Shown in pieces: positions 19,147 to 28,526 of a stretch of DNA of 59,490 nucleotides. Source of the DNA: Streptomyces antimicrobicus (GTDB taxonomy: Bacteria; Actinomycetota; Actinomycetes; Streptomycetales; Streptomycetaceae); assembly GCF_020532625.1 (NCBI RefSeq), contig NZ_JAJAUY010000022.1:1-59490 (forward strand). Direction: 5' to 3'. Position 1 is the first letter of the stretch. Each line of letters begins with the position of its first letter. The notes under the pieces are model-generated. The model was given only the letters and a program-made list of their open reading frames with translations. It searched no databases and was not told the DNA's origin. The translations under genes were made by a program, and so were the position numbers.

Positions 19147-20643
19147 ATGGCGAACGGGCGAGTGGTCCACACGGCGGACAGGACGGTCGGCAGCCGCCAG
19201 CTCGCCGCCCTGCTCCCGGCGCACGTGCGGGCCCGCCCCGGCTACCGGGCCCTCGCCGACGCGATCCGCACCCTGATCCTCGACGGCCGGATCGCCCTGC
19301 ACGTCCGGCTCCCCGCCGAACGCGAGCTCGCCGAACGCCTCGGCGCCAGCCGGGCCACCGTGACCGGTGCCTACGACCTGCTGCGGGAGAGCGGGTACGT
19401 CCGCAGCAGGCGAGGATCCGGCACCTTCACCGAGCTGCCCGACGGCCACCGCCCCGTCGGCGCCCACGCCCTGCTCGGCGCCGGCGGCACCGGCGGCTTC
19501 CTGCCCGACGGGGACCCCGGCATCGACCTGGCCATCGCCGCCATGGGCGCGCCCGAGGACACCCTCACCGAGGCCCTGGCGTGGGCCGCGCCCCGGCTGC
19601 CCGCCGCCGCCCGCACCCCCGGCTACCTCCCCTTCGGCCTGCCCGAGCTGCGGGCGGCGGTCGCCGACCGCTTCACCCGCCGGGGCCTTCCCACCCGGCC
19701 CGAGCAGATCCTCGTCACCGCCGGCGCCCAGCAGGCCCTGACGCTGGTGATCGGCCTGCTGTGCCGGGCCGGCGACCGCGTGGTCACCGAGAACCCGACC
19801 TACGCCAACGCCCTCGACGCGCTGCGCCACGCCCGGCTGCGCACGGCCCCGGTCGCCGTCACCGACGCCGGCTGGGACATGGAGATCGCCGAGTCCACGC
19901 TGCGCCAGACCGTGCCCCGGCTGGCCTACGTCATCCCCGACTTCCACAACCCCACCGGCGCCCTGATGCCCGAGGACCAGCGCCTGGCCCTGCTCTCGGC
20001 CACCCGTCGCACCGGCACCTGGCTGGTGGTGGACGAGACCATCGCCGACATCGCCCTCGACGTGCCCGCCCCGGCGCCGCTGGCCGCCCTCGCCCCGCCC
20101 GGGGGCGCCGACCACGTCCTCACCATCGGCTCGCTGAGCAAGACCCACTGGGGCGGGCTGCGGGTCGGCTGGGTCCGGGCCACCGCCCGGCTCGTCGCCG
20201 AGCTGACCGCCCTGCGCGCCGCCACCGACATGACCGGCTCGGTCCTGGACCAGCTGGTCGCGCTCCCGCTGCTCGACGGGCTGGAGCGGAACCTGCCGGC
20301 CCGGCTGGACCAGCTGCGCGTACGGCGCCGGGCCCTGGTCGAGGCGCTGGAGCGGCACACCCCCGAATGGTCCTGGTCGGTGCCGCCCGGCGGGCTCTCC
20401 CTGTGGGTGGACCTGGGCGAGCCGGTCAGCTCGGCCCTGGCCGAGCGCGCCGCCGCGGCGGGCGTGCACCTGGGCCGCGGCGCCCGGTTCGGTGTGGACC
20501 CCGGTACGTTCGAGCACCGGCTGCGCATCCCCTACACCCTGGCCCCCGACCGGCTCGACGAGGGCGTGCGGCGGCTGGCCGCGGCCTTCCACGACGGGGT
20601 ACCGCTGCCGCCGGCGGTGGACCGGCCGCACTGGGTGGCGTAG
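19147..20643 (+). CDS. MocR-type transcription factor (GntR HTH fused to PLP aminotransferase fold)
   Basis: 498 residues from ATG 19147 with GGGGGAGG six bases upstream. Residues 20-95 are a GntR winged helix (GYRALADAIRTLILDGRI, then LPAERELAERLGASRATVTG). The rest is a class I aminotransferase fold with PDFHNPTG, DETIAD and the PLP lysine in GSLSKTHWGGLRVGWVRAT near 340. MocR regulators such as GabR and PdxR sense PLP plus amino acids. Divergent from the MocA-like gene, 240 bp apart, so control of that gene or of itself is possible. Repeats upstream may be its operator. Target unknown. Confidence 0.92.
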   Translation: MANGRVVHTADRTVGSRQLAALLPAHVRARPGYRALADAIRTLILDGRIALHVRLPAERELAERLGASRATVTGAYDLLRESGYVRSRRGSGTFTELPDGHRPVGAHALLGAGGTGGFLPDGDPGIDLAIAAMGAPEDTLTEALAWAAPRLPAAARTPGYLPFGLPELRAAVADRFTRRGLPTRPEQILVTAGAQQALTLVIGLLCRAGDRVVTENPTYANALDALRHARLRTAPVAVTDAGWDMEIAESTLRQTVPRLAYVIPDFHNPTGALMPEDQRLALLSATRRTGTWLVVDETIADIALDVPAPAPLAALAPPGGADHVLTIGSLSKTHWGGLRVGWVRATARLVAELTALRAATDMTGSVLDQLVALPLLDGLERNLPARLDQLRVRRRALVEALERHTPEWSWSVPPGGLSLWVDLGEPVSSALAERAAAAGVHLGRGARFGVDPGTFEHRLRIPYTLAPDRLDEGVRRLAAAFHDGVPLPPAVDRPHWVA

Positions 20644-20700
20644 GGGAGCGTCACGGGGCCGGGGCCGCCAGGGGTGCCGCTCCGGCACGGCGCCCCGTCC

Positions 20701-21330
20701 TCACGGGGTCCGGATCAGGCGGCGGGCGCCCGCCGCCGCCACGGCCGCCGTACGCGACTCCACGCCGAGCTTGGCGTAGATGTGCACCAGGTGCGACTTC
20801 ACCGTGGCCTGGCTGAGGAACAGCCGCTTGGAGATCTGCTGGTTCGACAGCCCGTCCGCGACCAGCTGGAGCACCTCCAGCTCCCGCTTGGTCAGGGCCT
20901 CGGCCGGCGTCCGCATCCGGTCCATCAGCCGCAGTGCGACGGCCGGGGCCAGCGCCGACTGCCCCGCCGCGGCCGTCCGCACCGCCGCCGCCAGCTCCTC
21001 CGGCGGGGCGTCCTTGAGCAGGTACCCGCAGGCCCCGGCCTCGACCGCGGCCAGGATGTCGGCATCGGTGTCGTACGTCGTGAGCACCAGCACCCGCGGC
21101 CCGCCCGGCCGGGCGGTGATCGCCGCCGTGGCCTGCGAGCCGTGCATCCCGGCGCCGAACTGCAGGTCCATCAGCACGACGTCGACCTGTTCGGTGGCGG
21201 CCAGTTCCACCGCCCGCTCGGCGGTGGCGGCCTCCGCCACCACCGTGAAGCCGGGCTCGGTGTCCAGGACCGCGCGCAGGCCCGCCCGGACCACGGGGTG
21301 GTCGTCGGCGAGCAGCAGCCGGATCGTCAT
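20701..21330 (-). CDS. NarL/LuxR-family response regulator
   Basis: 209 residues from ATG 21330. Receiver domain with DDHP (acidic pair near 9-10), phospho-acceptor Asp in VDVVLMDLQFG near 54 and Lys in YLLKDAPPEE near 106. C-terminal LuxR HTH: LTKRELEVLQLVADGLSNQQ, then TVKSHLVHIYAKLGV. The start overlaps the kinase stop by four bases, so it is the second gene of a kinase-regulator operon. The following gene pair, a divergent ABC exporter, is a likely target by position only. Confidence 0.94.
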   Translation of the reverse strand: MTIRLLLADDHPVVRAGLRAVLDTEPGFTVVAEAATAERAVELAATEQVDVVLMDLQFGAGMHGSQATAAITARPGGPRVLVLTTYDTDADILAAVEAGACGYLLKDAPPEELAAAVRTAAAGQSALAPAVALRLMDRMRTPAEALTKRELEVLQLVADGLSNQQISKRLFLSQATVKSHLVHIYAKLGVESRTAAVAAAGARRLIRTP

Positions 21331-22682
21331 CGGGGCGCCTCCACGGGCAGCGGCAGGGTCACGGCCACGGCGGTGCCCTGGCCGGGGGCGGACTCCACGG
21401 TGAACGTGCCGCCCAGGGACTCCGCCCGCGAGCGCATCGCGGGCAGCCCGAAGCCCCCGTCGGCGGCCGTGATCCGGGCCGCCTCTCGGGTCTCGGGCGG
21501 GCGCGGGTCGAAGCCCCGGCCGTCGTCCACGATGTCCAAGGTCACCGAGGAGTCCATGAAGGTCAGGGTGATCTCGGCGCGTTCCGCCCGCGCGTGCCGC
21601 ACCACATTGGCCAGCGCCGACTGCGCGATCCGCAGCAGGGCCACCTCGTACGGGGTCGGCAGCTCGGCCGGGGTGCCGCTCAGCGAGAACCGGACGCGGG
21701 GGCCGGGCGCGCCCGTGCACAGCCGCTCCAGCGCCGCCGCGAGGGAGCCGTGCTCCAGGTCGGGCGGGGTGAGCGCGCGCACGAACCGGCGGGCCTCGGC
21801 GAGGTTCTCCTGGGCCGCCTCCCTGGCCCGGGCGATGTGGGCGAGCGCCGCCGCGGAACCCGCGCCGGCGCCGCCCGCACCGGTGCCCGCACCGGTGCCC
21901 GCACCGGTGCCCGCACCGGTGCCCGGGCCGGGTGCCGGCGTACGGTCCTCCGCCAGGGCCCGTTCCGCCGCCCGCAGCAGCAGCTGGATCGAGGACAGGC
22001 CCTGGGCGAGCGTGTCGTGGATCTCGCGGGCCAGCCGCTCCCGCTCGGCCAGGACGCCCGCGCCGCGTTCGGCGGCGGCCAGCTCCGCCCGGGTCGTGAT
22101 CAGCTCCTCGATCAGCTTCCGGCGCCGCTCGCTCTCCCGGTACAGCGCCTGGTAGCCCAGCACGGTGGCCACGGCCACGGCCGCGCCCAGCACCGGGCCG
22201 AGGAACGCCCCCGGTGTCACCGCCCCGCTGTGCGCGAGGAACCCGCCGATCGCCGCGCAGGCGGTCAGCGCCACCGCCGGCACGCCCCACCGCAACGGCA
22301 GCAGGTGCAGCTGGAGGAAGTACAGCGGGAAGGCGATCCACAGCCCGTCGGGCGAGACCACCAGCAGGGCCGTCCACGCCGCGCCCAGCGCGGCCAGCCA
22401 CCACGCCCCGGCCCGGGGCGAGGCGTGCACGGCGGGGGCCCGTACCCCGGCGGCGTACACGGCGGCCAGCAGGACGGCGGCCGCCACCACCCGGCCCGCC
22501 CCGGGCGCGGACCCGGCCAGCGCCCGCCCGACGGCCAGCGCCAGCAGGCCGAGCAGCAGTGCGTGCAGGCACAGCCGCAGCACGCGTGTGACGGGCGTCA
22601 GCGGACGGGAGGGGCGGGGGAGCCGAGGGCCCGGGGAGCGCGGGGCCCGGCCGGAGCGTCGGGAGTCGGAACGGGAAAGCAT
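21327..22682 (-). CDS. NarL-type sensor histidine kinase
   Basis: 451 residues from ATG 22682. N-terminal basic, Pro-rich tail, then about six membrane helices (roughly 40-165), then a HisKA_3 domain with EREREIHDTLAQGLSSIQLL-type H box (REIHDTLAQG, phospho-His near 224), and a HATPase domain with NVVRHARA (N box) and DDGRGFD (G1 box). The loop between the two dimerisation helices contains a PGTGAGTGAG stretch coded by four 12-bp repeats. On the minus strand TACGCT lies nine bases before the ATG, so the leader is very short. Divergent from the ABC exporter genes. Confidence 0.92.
   Translation of the reverse strand: MLSRSDSRRSGRAPRSPGPRLPRPSRPLTPVTRVLRLCLHALLLGLLALAVGRALAGSAPGAGRVVAAAVLLAAVYAAGVRAPAVHASPRAGAWWLAALGAAWTALLVVSPDGLWIAFPLYFLQLHLLPLRWGVPAVALTACAAIGGFLAHSGAVTPGAFLGPVLGAAVAVATVLGYQALYRESERRRKLIEELITTRAELAAAERGAGVLAERERLAREIHDTLAQGLSSIQLLLRAAERALAEDRTPAPGPGTGAGTGAGTGAGTGAGGAGAGSAAALAHIARAREAAQENLAEARRFVRALTPPDLEHGSLAAALERLCTGAPGPRVRFSLSGTPAELPTPYEVALLRIAQSALANVVRHARAERAEITLTFMDSSVTLDIVDDGRGFDPRPPETREAARITAADGGFGLPAMRSRAESLGGTFTVESAPGQGTAVAVTLPLPVEAPR
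21875..21922. repeat. four perfect 12-bp tandem repeats inside the kinase gene
   Basis: GCACCGGTGCCC occurs four times head to tail at 21875, 21887, 21899 and 21911. On the coding strand each unit encodes Gly-Thr-Gly-Ala. Unit gain or loss keeps the frame. Confidence 0.95.
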
Positions 22683-22816
22683 CGCCCGACCAGCGTAGAT
22701 CGGTCGCGGCGGGGACCGGTCAACCGAAAGTTCGATGTCGGAATGCTCCTTTCGACACCACGATCGCTCCCGTGGCGCGATGCCCCGGGCCCGCGCCGGC
22801 GGACAAGGTGGGGGAC

Positions 22817-23899
22817 ATGTTCGTCGCATGGAGAGATCTACGGTTCGCCAAGGGCCGATTCGCCCTGATGGGCGCGGTGGTCGTGCTGATCACACTGCTG
22901 GTCGGGCTGCTGTCGGGGCTGACCTCGGGGCTGGCCCGGGAGAACGTCTCCGCCGTCACCGGCCTGCCCGCCACCCACCTGGCGTTCGCCGCGCCCCCGG
23001 GAGGCCAGGAGGTGTCCTTCACCCGGTCCCAGGTCCCCGAGAGCGCCTGGCGGGCCTGGAGCGGGCAGCCGGGGGTGCGCTCGGCCCGGCCGGTCGGCAT
23101 CCGTACCACCGACGCCGCCGCCGGTGAGCGCACCGCGGCCGTCTCCGTCTTCGGTGTGGAGCCGGCGGGCGGGCTCGCCCCGCGCGGCCTGGCCCCGGGC
23201 CAGGTGGTCCTCTCCGAGAAGGCCGCCGAGGAGCTCGGCGGCGCGAAGGCGGGCGGCACGGTCCGGGTCGGCCGGCTGGAGCTCACCGTCGCCGCCGTCT
23301 CCGGCACCGCCGCCTACAGCCACACCCCGGTGGTCTGGGCCGACCTGCGCGACTGGCAGCGGATCGGCGACCCGGGCACGTCCCCGGAGGCGGTGGCCAC
23401 CGTGGTCGCCCTGGACGCCGACGGATCGGCCGACCTGGCGGCGGGCGACCGGGCCGCGGGCACCACGGTCCGGACGATCGCCGAGGCGCTCGGCGCCATA
23501 GGCTCCTACCAGGCCGAGAACGGCTCGCTCCAGCTGATGCGGGGCTTCCTCTTCGCCATCTCCGCCCTCGTCATAGGGGCCTTCTTCACGGTCTGGACGA
23601 TCCAGCGCAGCGCCGACGTGGCCGTCCTGAAGGCACTGGGCGCCGCCACGCCGTACCTGCTCAAGGACGCGCTCGGCCAGGCCGTGGTCCTGCTGGCGGC
23701 CGGCGCCGGGCTGGGGACCGCGCTGGCGGCCGGGCTCGGGGCGCTGATCAGCGGCAGTGACGTGCCGTTCGTCCTGGACGCGCCCACCGTGCTGGTCCCG
23801 GCCGCCGTGATGATCGCGCTCGGCGCCGCCGGCGCCGCCCTGTCCGTCCGGCGGATCACCGCCGTCGACCCGCTGACCGCCCTCGGGAGCGCCCGATGA
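22817..23899 (+). CDS. FtsX-like ABC transporter permease
   Basis: 360 residues from ATG 22817. One N-terminal helix (about 18-38), a 200-residue extracytoplasmic domain, and three C-terminal helices (about 245-355) with QRSADVAVLKALGA, the FtsX/MacB signature. This is the DevC/LolC/MacB class, which moves lipids, lipoproteins or antibiotics outward rather than importing. Overlaps its ATPase gene by ATGA. Divergent from the kinase operon, a layout common for stress-induced exporters. Substrate unknown. Confidence 0.9.
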   Translation: MFVAWRDLRFAKGRFALMGAVVVLITLLVGLLSGLTSGLARENVSAVTGLPATHLAFAAPPGGQEVSFTRSQVPESAWRAWSGQPGVRSARPVGIRTTDAAAGERTAAVSVFGVEPAGGLAPRGLAPGQVVLSEKAAEELGGAKAGGTVRVGRLELTVAAVSGTAAYSHTPVVWADLRDWQRIGDPGTSPEAVATVVALDADGSADLAAGDRAAGTTVRTIAEALGAIGSYQAENGSLQLMRGFLFAISALVIGAFFTVWTIQRSADVAVLKALGAATPYLLKDALGQAVVLLAAGAGLGTALAAGLGALISGSDVPFVLDAPTVLVPAAVMIALGAAGAALSVRRITAVDPLTALGSAR

Positions 23900-24579
23900 C
23901 CCTCCTCCTGCACGACGTCACGCTCACCTACCCCGACGGCGAGAGCCGCCTGACGGCCCTGGACGCGGTCGGTCTGGAGGTACCCGCCGGGACCCTGACG
24001 GCGGTGGTCGGACCGTCCGGATCGGGCAAGTCCAGCCTGCTCGCCGTCGCGGCCACGCTCGTCACCCCGGACTCCGGGCGGGTCGTCGTGGCCGGCCGGG
24101 ACACCGCCCCGATGAGCGCGGCGCAGAAGTCGGCGCTGCGCCGCGAGCACATCGGCATCGTCTTCCAGCAGCCCAACCTGCTCGCCTCGCTCACCGCCGC
24201 CGAGCAGCTGCAGGTCATGGCCCATCTCTCCGGCCGGCCCGCGCGGCAGCTGCGTCGGCGCGCGCTGGAGCTGCTGGACGCGGTGGGGCTCGCGGACAAG
24301 GCCGACAAGCGCCCGCACCAGCTCTCCGGCGGCCAGCGCCAGCGGGTGAACATCGCCCGCGCCCTGATGAACGAGCCCACCGTGCTGCTCGTGGACGAGC
24401 CCACCAGCGCCCTGGACCACGAGCGCGGCGCGGCCGTGCTGGACCTGCTGGTCACCCTCACCCGGGAGCGCTCCACCGCCACCGTGCTGGTCACCCACGA
24501 CCGGGCGCACCTGGAGCGGATGGACCGCACGGTGACGATGACGGACGGCCGGCTGGCGGATCCGGTGGCCGCCGCCTGA
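23896..24579 (+). CDS. ABC exporter ATPase (LolD/MacB type)
   Basis: 227 residues. Walker A GPSGSGKSSLLA near 37, Q-loop VFQQPNLLASL near 88, signature LSGGQRQRVNIARALMN near 138, Walker B VLLVDEPTSALD near 161 and switch His in VLVTHDRAHL near 196. Overlaps the permease gene by four bases, forming a dedicated exporter. Ends 13 bp before a very strong terminator. Confidence 0.95.
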   Translation: MTLLLHDVTLTYPDGESRLTALDAVGLEVPAGTLTAVVGPSGSGKSSLLAVAATLVTPDSGRVVVAGRDTAPMSAAQKSALRREHIGIVFQQPNLLASLTAAEQLQVMAHLSGRPARQLRRRALELLDAVGLADKADKRPHQLSGGQRQRVNIARALMNEPTVLLVDEPTSALDHERGAAVLDLLVTLTRERSTATVLVTHDRAHLERMDRTVTMTDGRLADPVAAA

Positions 24580-24592
24580 CCCGGCGGCGGAC

Positions 24593-24650
24593 CCCCGACG
24601 TGCGAGAGCCCGGACCCCGCGCAGGGGGTCCGGGCTCTCGCACGTCGGGG
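24593..24650. terminator. 26-bp perfect-stem bidirectional terminator
   Basis: Left arm 24593-24618 pairs fully with 24625-24650, loop GCGCAG. It separates the ABC exporter operon from the convergent allR gene. Confidence 0.95.
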
Positions 24651-24693
24651 TGGGCCGTCCGCGGCCGGGCCGCGTCCGCTCCGTCGTCCCCGC

Positions 24694-25497
24694 TCAGGCG
24701 GGGTTCTGGTTGGCCAGGGCCACCGACAGCTCGGCGGCGATCTCCTGCAGGATCGGCACGAACGACTCGGCCACCGCCTCCGTGACCCGGCCCGCCGGCC
24801 CCGAGATGGAGATCGCGGCGGCGGTCGGCGAGTTCGGCACCGACACGGCCAGGCAGCGGACCCCTATCTCCTGCTCGTTGTCGTCCACCGCGTAGCCGAG
24901 CTTGCGGACCTGCTCCAGCGCCTCCAGGAATCCCTCGGGCGTGGTGATGGTCTTCTCGGTCGCGGCCGGCATGCCGGTACGGGCCAGCAGGGCGCGGACC
25001 TCGTCGGCCGGGGTGTGCGCCAGGAGCGCCTTGCCCACGCCGGTGGAGTGCGGCAGCACCCGGCGGCCCACCTCGGTGAACATCCGCATGGAGTGCTTGG
25101 AGGGAACCTGCGCCACGTACACGATCTCGTCGCCGTCGAGCAGCGCCATGTTCGCCGTCTCGCCGGTCTCCTCGACCAGCCTGGCCAGGTACGGCCGGGC
25201 CCAGGTGCCCAGCAGCCGCGAGGCGGACTCGCCGAGCCGGATCAGGCGGGGGCCGAGCGAGTAGCGCCGGTTCGGCTGCTGGCGCACGTACCCGCAGGCG
25301 ACCAGCGTCCGCATGAGACGGTGGATCGTGGGCAGGGGGAGTCCGCTGGCGGCGGAGAGCTCGCTGAGGCCGACCTCGCCACCCGCGTCGGCCATGCGTT
25401 CGAGCAGATCGAAGGCGCGCTCGAGGGACTGGACGCCGCCGGTGGCGGCGGTCGTCTTGGCGGAAGCGTCGGTGGTGCTGGCGCTGGACGTCGGCAC
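24694..25497 (-). CDS. allR: IclR-family repressor of allantoin catabolism
   Basis: 267 residues. A Ser/Thr/Ala-rich tail of about 18 residues precedes the IclR winged helix (GVQSLERAFDLLERMADAGG, then LSELSAASGLPLPTIHRLMR, about 21-85). The IclR effector domain follows, with HSTGVGKALLAH and DDNEQEIGVRCLAVSV. In S. coelicolor the orthologous AllR, divergent from the allantoinase gene, represses allantoin genes and is released by allantoate. The same gene order and the TTCC boxes in this region support the assignment. The 340-bp divergent region holds operators for both directions. Confidence 0.92.
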   Translation of the reverse strand: MPTSSASTTDASAKTTAATGGVQSLERAFDLLERMADAGGEVGLSELSAASGLPLPTIHRLMRTLVACGYVRQQPNRRYSLGPRLIRLGESASRLLGTWARPYLARLVEETGETANMALLDGDEIVYVAQVPSKHSMRMFTEVGRRVLPHSTGVGKALLAHTPADEVRALLARTGMPAATEKTITTPEGFLEALEQVRKLGYAVDDNEQEIGVRCLAVSVPNSPTAAAISISGPAGRVTEAVAESFVPILQEIAAELSVALANQNPA

Positions 25498-25661
25498 GGC
25501 GCGGTCCTTTCGGTGCTGGCAGGCAAGGCAGCAGCCTACCCGGCCACGGCCGCCGGCCCTAGTGTCGGGCCGGGGCCGTCGCCGCCGGTCAGAGCGGGTT
25601 TGTCCGGGTGTCGGACGGCCTTCGGTGGTGGCCCGCAGGGCTCCCGGTGGCGGTAGCTACG

Positions 25662-25818
25662 TTCTGTAGAGTGAAATCCTAATTCCATTGTGTGGAAACC
25701 TCCAAGTGCGACTCGGTTCGCGTGGGGTGACCCTCCGGGGTGCCCCGGGTGGCTCTTGACGGCTTCTGGATCGACGGGAAGACTCCGTCAACAGAACGTT
25801 GAATTTCGCTCTGTGGAA
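25662..25818. promoter_or_regulatory. allR-allB intergenic operators
   Basis: Boxes of the TTCC class: TTCTGTAGAGTGAAA (25662-25676) and TTCCATTGTGTGGAA (25683-25697), 21 bp apart, and TTTCGCTCTGTGGAA (25804-25818). One TCAACA-class palindrome, TCAACAGAACGTTGA, lies at 25788-25802. A likely allB promoter is TTGACG (25756-25761), 17 bp, AAGACT (25779-25784), placing the start within the palindrome. The allR promoter is not clear. Confidence 0.6.
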
Positions 25819-25837
25819 GTAGATGGGGAGGTTCCGG

Positions 25838-27181
25838 GTGTCCGACGTGGCAGTGGAACTGGTACTGCGCTCGACGCGCGTCATCACCCCCGAGGGGACG
25901 CGCGCCGCTTCGGTGGCCGTCGCCGCCGGGAAGATCGCGGACGTGCTGCCCTACGAGGCCGAGGTGCCGGCCGGTGCCCGCCTGGTGGACCTCGGCGAGG
26001 ACGTCCTGCTGCCCGGCCTGGTCGACACCCACGTCCACGTGAACGACCCCGGCCGCACCGAGTGGGAGGGCTTCTGGACGGCCACCCGCGCCGCCGCGGC
26101 CGGTGGCATCACCACCATCCTCGACATGCCGCTCAACTCGCTGCCGCCCACCACCACGACCGCCCACCTGGCCGTCAAGCGGGACGTGGCCCGGGAGAAG
26201 GCCCACGTCGACGTCGGCTTCTGGGGCGGCGCCCTGCCCGACAACGTCAAGGACCTGCGCCCGCTGCACGACGCCGGCGTCTTCGGCTTCAAGTGCTTCC
26301 TGTCGCCCTCCGGCGTCGAGGAGTTCCCCGAGCTCGACCAGGAGCAGCTGGCCGCCTCCCTCGCGGAGATCGCCGGCTTCGGCGGTCTGATGATCGTGCA
26401 CGCCGAGGACCCCCACCACCTGGACGCCGCGCCCGTCGTGCCCGGCCCCAGGTACGCCGACTTCCTCGCCTCCCGGCCGCGCGACGCCGAGAACACCGCG
26501 ATCGAGAACCTGATCGCCCAGGCCCGGCGGCTGAACGCGCGCGTCCACGTGCTCCACCTGTCCTCCAGCGACGCGCTGCCGCTGCTCGCCGCCGCCAAGG
26601 CCGAGGGCGTGGCGGTCACCGTCGAGTCCTGCCCGCACTACCTCACCCTCACCGCCGAGGAAGTGCCCGACGGGGCCAGCGAGTTCAAGTGCTGCCCGCC
26701 GATCCGCGAGGCCGCCAACCAGGACCTCCTGTGGCAGGCGCTCGCCGACGGCACCATCGACTGCATCGTCTCCGACCACTCGCCCTCCACGGCGGACCTC
26801 AAGACGTCCGACTTCTCCACCGCGTGGGGCGGCATCTCCTCCCTCCAGCTGGGCCTGCCGGCGATCTGGACGGAGGCGCGCCGGCGCGGCCACACCCTGG
26901 AGGACGTCGTCCGCTGGATGTCCGCCGCCCCGGCGCGCCTGGCGGGTCTGACGCAGAAGGGTGCCATCGAGGTCGGCCGGGACGCCGACTTCGCGGTCCT
27001 GGCCCCTGAAGAAACGTTCCTCGTGGACCCGGCCGAGCTCCACCACCGCAACCAGGTCACGGCGTACGCGGGCAGGACCCTGCACGGCGTCGTGAAGTCC
27101 ACCTGGCTGCGCGGGCGGCAGATCGCCGACCACGGCACCCCGTCCGAGCCCACCGGCCTCCTCCTCGAAAGGCAGAACTGA
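25838..27181 (+). CDS. allB: allantoinase
   Basis: 447 residues from GTG 25838 ([16 protein letters not shown]), chosen over ATG 25823 because GGGAGG lies six bases before the GTG. Hydrolyses allantoin to allantoate. Amidohydrolase metal motifs are visible: [17 protein letters not shown] near 60 (HxH), the carboxylated Lys in [11 protein letters not shown] near 150, His in [11 protein letters not shown] near 187, His in [11 protein letters not shown] near 240 and Asp in [10 protein letters not shown] near 310. PGRTEWEG is specific to allantoinases among relatives. Two bases separate it from alc. Confidence 0.96.
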   Translation: MSDVAVELVLRSTRVITPEGTRAASVAVAAGKIADVLPYEAEVPAGARLVDLGEDVLLPGLVDTHVHVNDPGRTEWEGFWTATRAAAAGGITTILDMPLNSLPPTTTTAHLAVKRDVAREKAHVDVGFWGGALPDNVKDLRPLHDAGVFGFKCFLSPSGVEEFPELDQEQLAASLAEIAGFGGLMIVHAEDPHHLDAAPVVPGPRYADFLASRPRDAENTAIENLIAQARRLNARVHVLHLSSSDALPLLAAAKAEGVAVTVESCPHYLTLTAEEVPDGASEFKCCPPIREAANQDLLWQALADGTIDCIVSDHSPSTADLKTSDFSTAWGGISSLQLGLPAIWTEARRRGHTLEDVVRWMSAAPARLAGLTQKGAIEVGRDADFAVLAPEETFLVDPAELHHRNQVTAYAGRTLHGVVKSTWLRGRQIADHGTPSEPTGLLLERQN

Positions 27182-27183
27182 CC

Positions 27184-28302
27184 GTGGCGATCCCCCGCTT
27201 CACCGGCAACGCGAACCCGTACGGCGGCGGCGACCCGTACGCCGACTACCGCACGGCCGAGTTCCCGTTCACGCAGTACGCCAACCTCGCCGCCCGCGAG
27301 CTCGGCGCCGGTGTCGTCGCAGCCAACGACGAGTTCTTCGCCCAGCGCGAGAACCTGCTGGTCGCCGAGGCCGCGCACTTCGACCCCGAGCACTTCGGCC
27401 ACAAGGGCAAGGTCATGGACGGCTGGGAGACCCGCCGCCGCCGCGGCGTCGGCCCCGACCAGCCCTGGCCGACCGCGGAGGACCACGACTGGGCGCTCGT
27501 ACGCCTGGGCGCCCCCGGGGTGATCCGCGGCATCGTCGTCGACACCGCCCACTTCCGCGGCAACATGCCGCAGGCCGTCTCCATCGAGGCCACCCACTGG
27601 GACGGCGCCCTCGCGCCGACCCCGGAGGAGCTCCAGGGCGACGACGTCAAGTGGACGACGATCGTCCCGCGCACCCCGGTCGGCGGCCACGCGGCCAACG
27701 GCTTCGAGGTGAGCGTGGAGCAGCGCTTCACGCACCTGCGCGTCAACCAGCACCCCGACGGCGGCATCGCCCGCCTGCGCGTCTACGGCGAGGTGCTGCC
27801 GGACCCGAAGTGGCTGGCCACCCTCGGCACCTTCGACGTCGTGGCCCTGGAGAACGGCGGCGCCGTCCAGGACGCGTCCAACCGCTTCTACTCGCCGCCC
27901 ACCAACACCATCAACCCGGGCCGCTCCCGCAAGATGGACGACGGCTGGGAGACCGCCCGCCGCCGCGACCGCGGCAACGACTGGATCCGCTACCAGCTGG
28001 TGGCCGAGTCGGAGATCCGCGCCGTCGAGATCGACACCGCCTACCTCAAGGGCAACTCGGCCGGCTGGGCCTCGCTGTCGGTGCGCACGGGCGAGGAGGG
28101 GGAGTGGCAGGAGTTCCTGCCGCGCACCCGCCTGCAGCCCGACACCAACCACCGCTTCGTGCTGGACACCCCGGCCGTCGGCACCCACGTCCGGATCGAC
28201 ATCTTCCCGGACGGCGGCTTCTCGCGGCTGCGGCTGTTCGGCTCCCTGACGGAGACCGGCGCGGCCGCGCTGACCGCCCGTCACCAGGAGCTCGGCGGCT
28301 GA
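27184..28302 (+). CDS. alc: allantoicase
   Basis: 372 residues starting at GTG 27184. Splits allantoate into ureidoglycolate and urea. Two repeats of the allantoicase jelly-roll domain are evident: MDGWETRRRR…DWALVRLGAPG…VDTAHFRGNMP in the first half and MDDGWETARRR…DWIRYQLVAES…IDTAYLKGNS in the second. Each ends in a HLRVNQHPDGGIARLRVYG-like sequence. Second gene of the allB-alc operon. The next step, ureidoglycolate lyase, is not encoded in the window. Confidence 0.96.
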   Translation: MAIPRFTGNANPYGGGDPYADYRTAEFPFTQYANLAARELGAGVVAANDEFFAQRENLLVAEAAHFDPEHFGHKGKVMDGWETRRRRGVGPDQPWPTAEDHDWALVRLGAPGVIRGIVVDTAHFRGNMPQAVSIEATHWDGALAPTPEELQGDDVKWTTIVPRTPVGGHAANGFEVSVEQRFTHLRVNQHPDGGIARLRVYGEVLPDPKWLATLGTFDVVALENGGAVQDASNRFYSPPTNTINPGRSRKMDDGWETARRRDRGNDWIRYQLVAESEIRAVEIDTAYLKGNSAGWASLSVRTGEEGEWQEFLPRTRLQPDTNHRFVLDTPAVGTHVRIDIFPDGGFSRLRLFGSLTETGAAALTARHQELGG

Positions 28303-28426
28303 CACCGGCCCGACGCACGTCCTCGGGGGCCGACACCCCCGGGGTCCGGTCGCGGGCGGCGCGACACCCGCCCGTGATCCCCGCGGGTGACCGGAACGCA
28401 CTGCCGGCCACCCTGGGACAGCCCGT

Positions 28427-28462
28427 GGGGCCCACCGCGAGCACCCGCTCGCGGTGGGCCCC
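28427..28462. terminator. allB-alc terminator
   Basis: 15-bp perfect stem GGGGCCCACCGCGAG (28427-28441) with 28448-28462, shared with the convergent SDR gene. Confidence 0.9.
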
Positions 28463-28468
28463 GTCGGC

Positions 28469-28500
28469 GTCCGCCCGTCCGCCCGTCCGCCCGTCCGCCC
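28469..28500. repeat. four tandem GTCCGCCC octamers
   Basis: Perfect copies at 28469, 28477, 28485 and 28493, with a degenerate fifth. They fill the gap between the terminator and the SDR stop; no function seen. Confidence 0.85.
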
Positions 28501-28526
28501 GTCCGTCGGTCCGCCGCGCCCGCCGG

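Noticed and set aside
28469..28500. Octamer repeats as a CRISPR or recombination site
   Set aside because: Units are 8 bp without spacers, and no cas, integrase or recombinase gene is present; simple slippage fits better.
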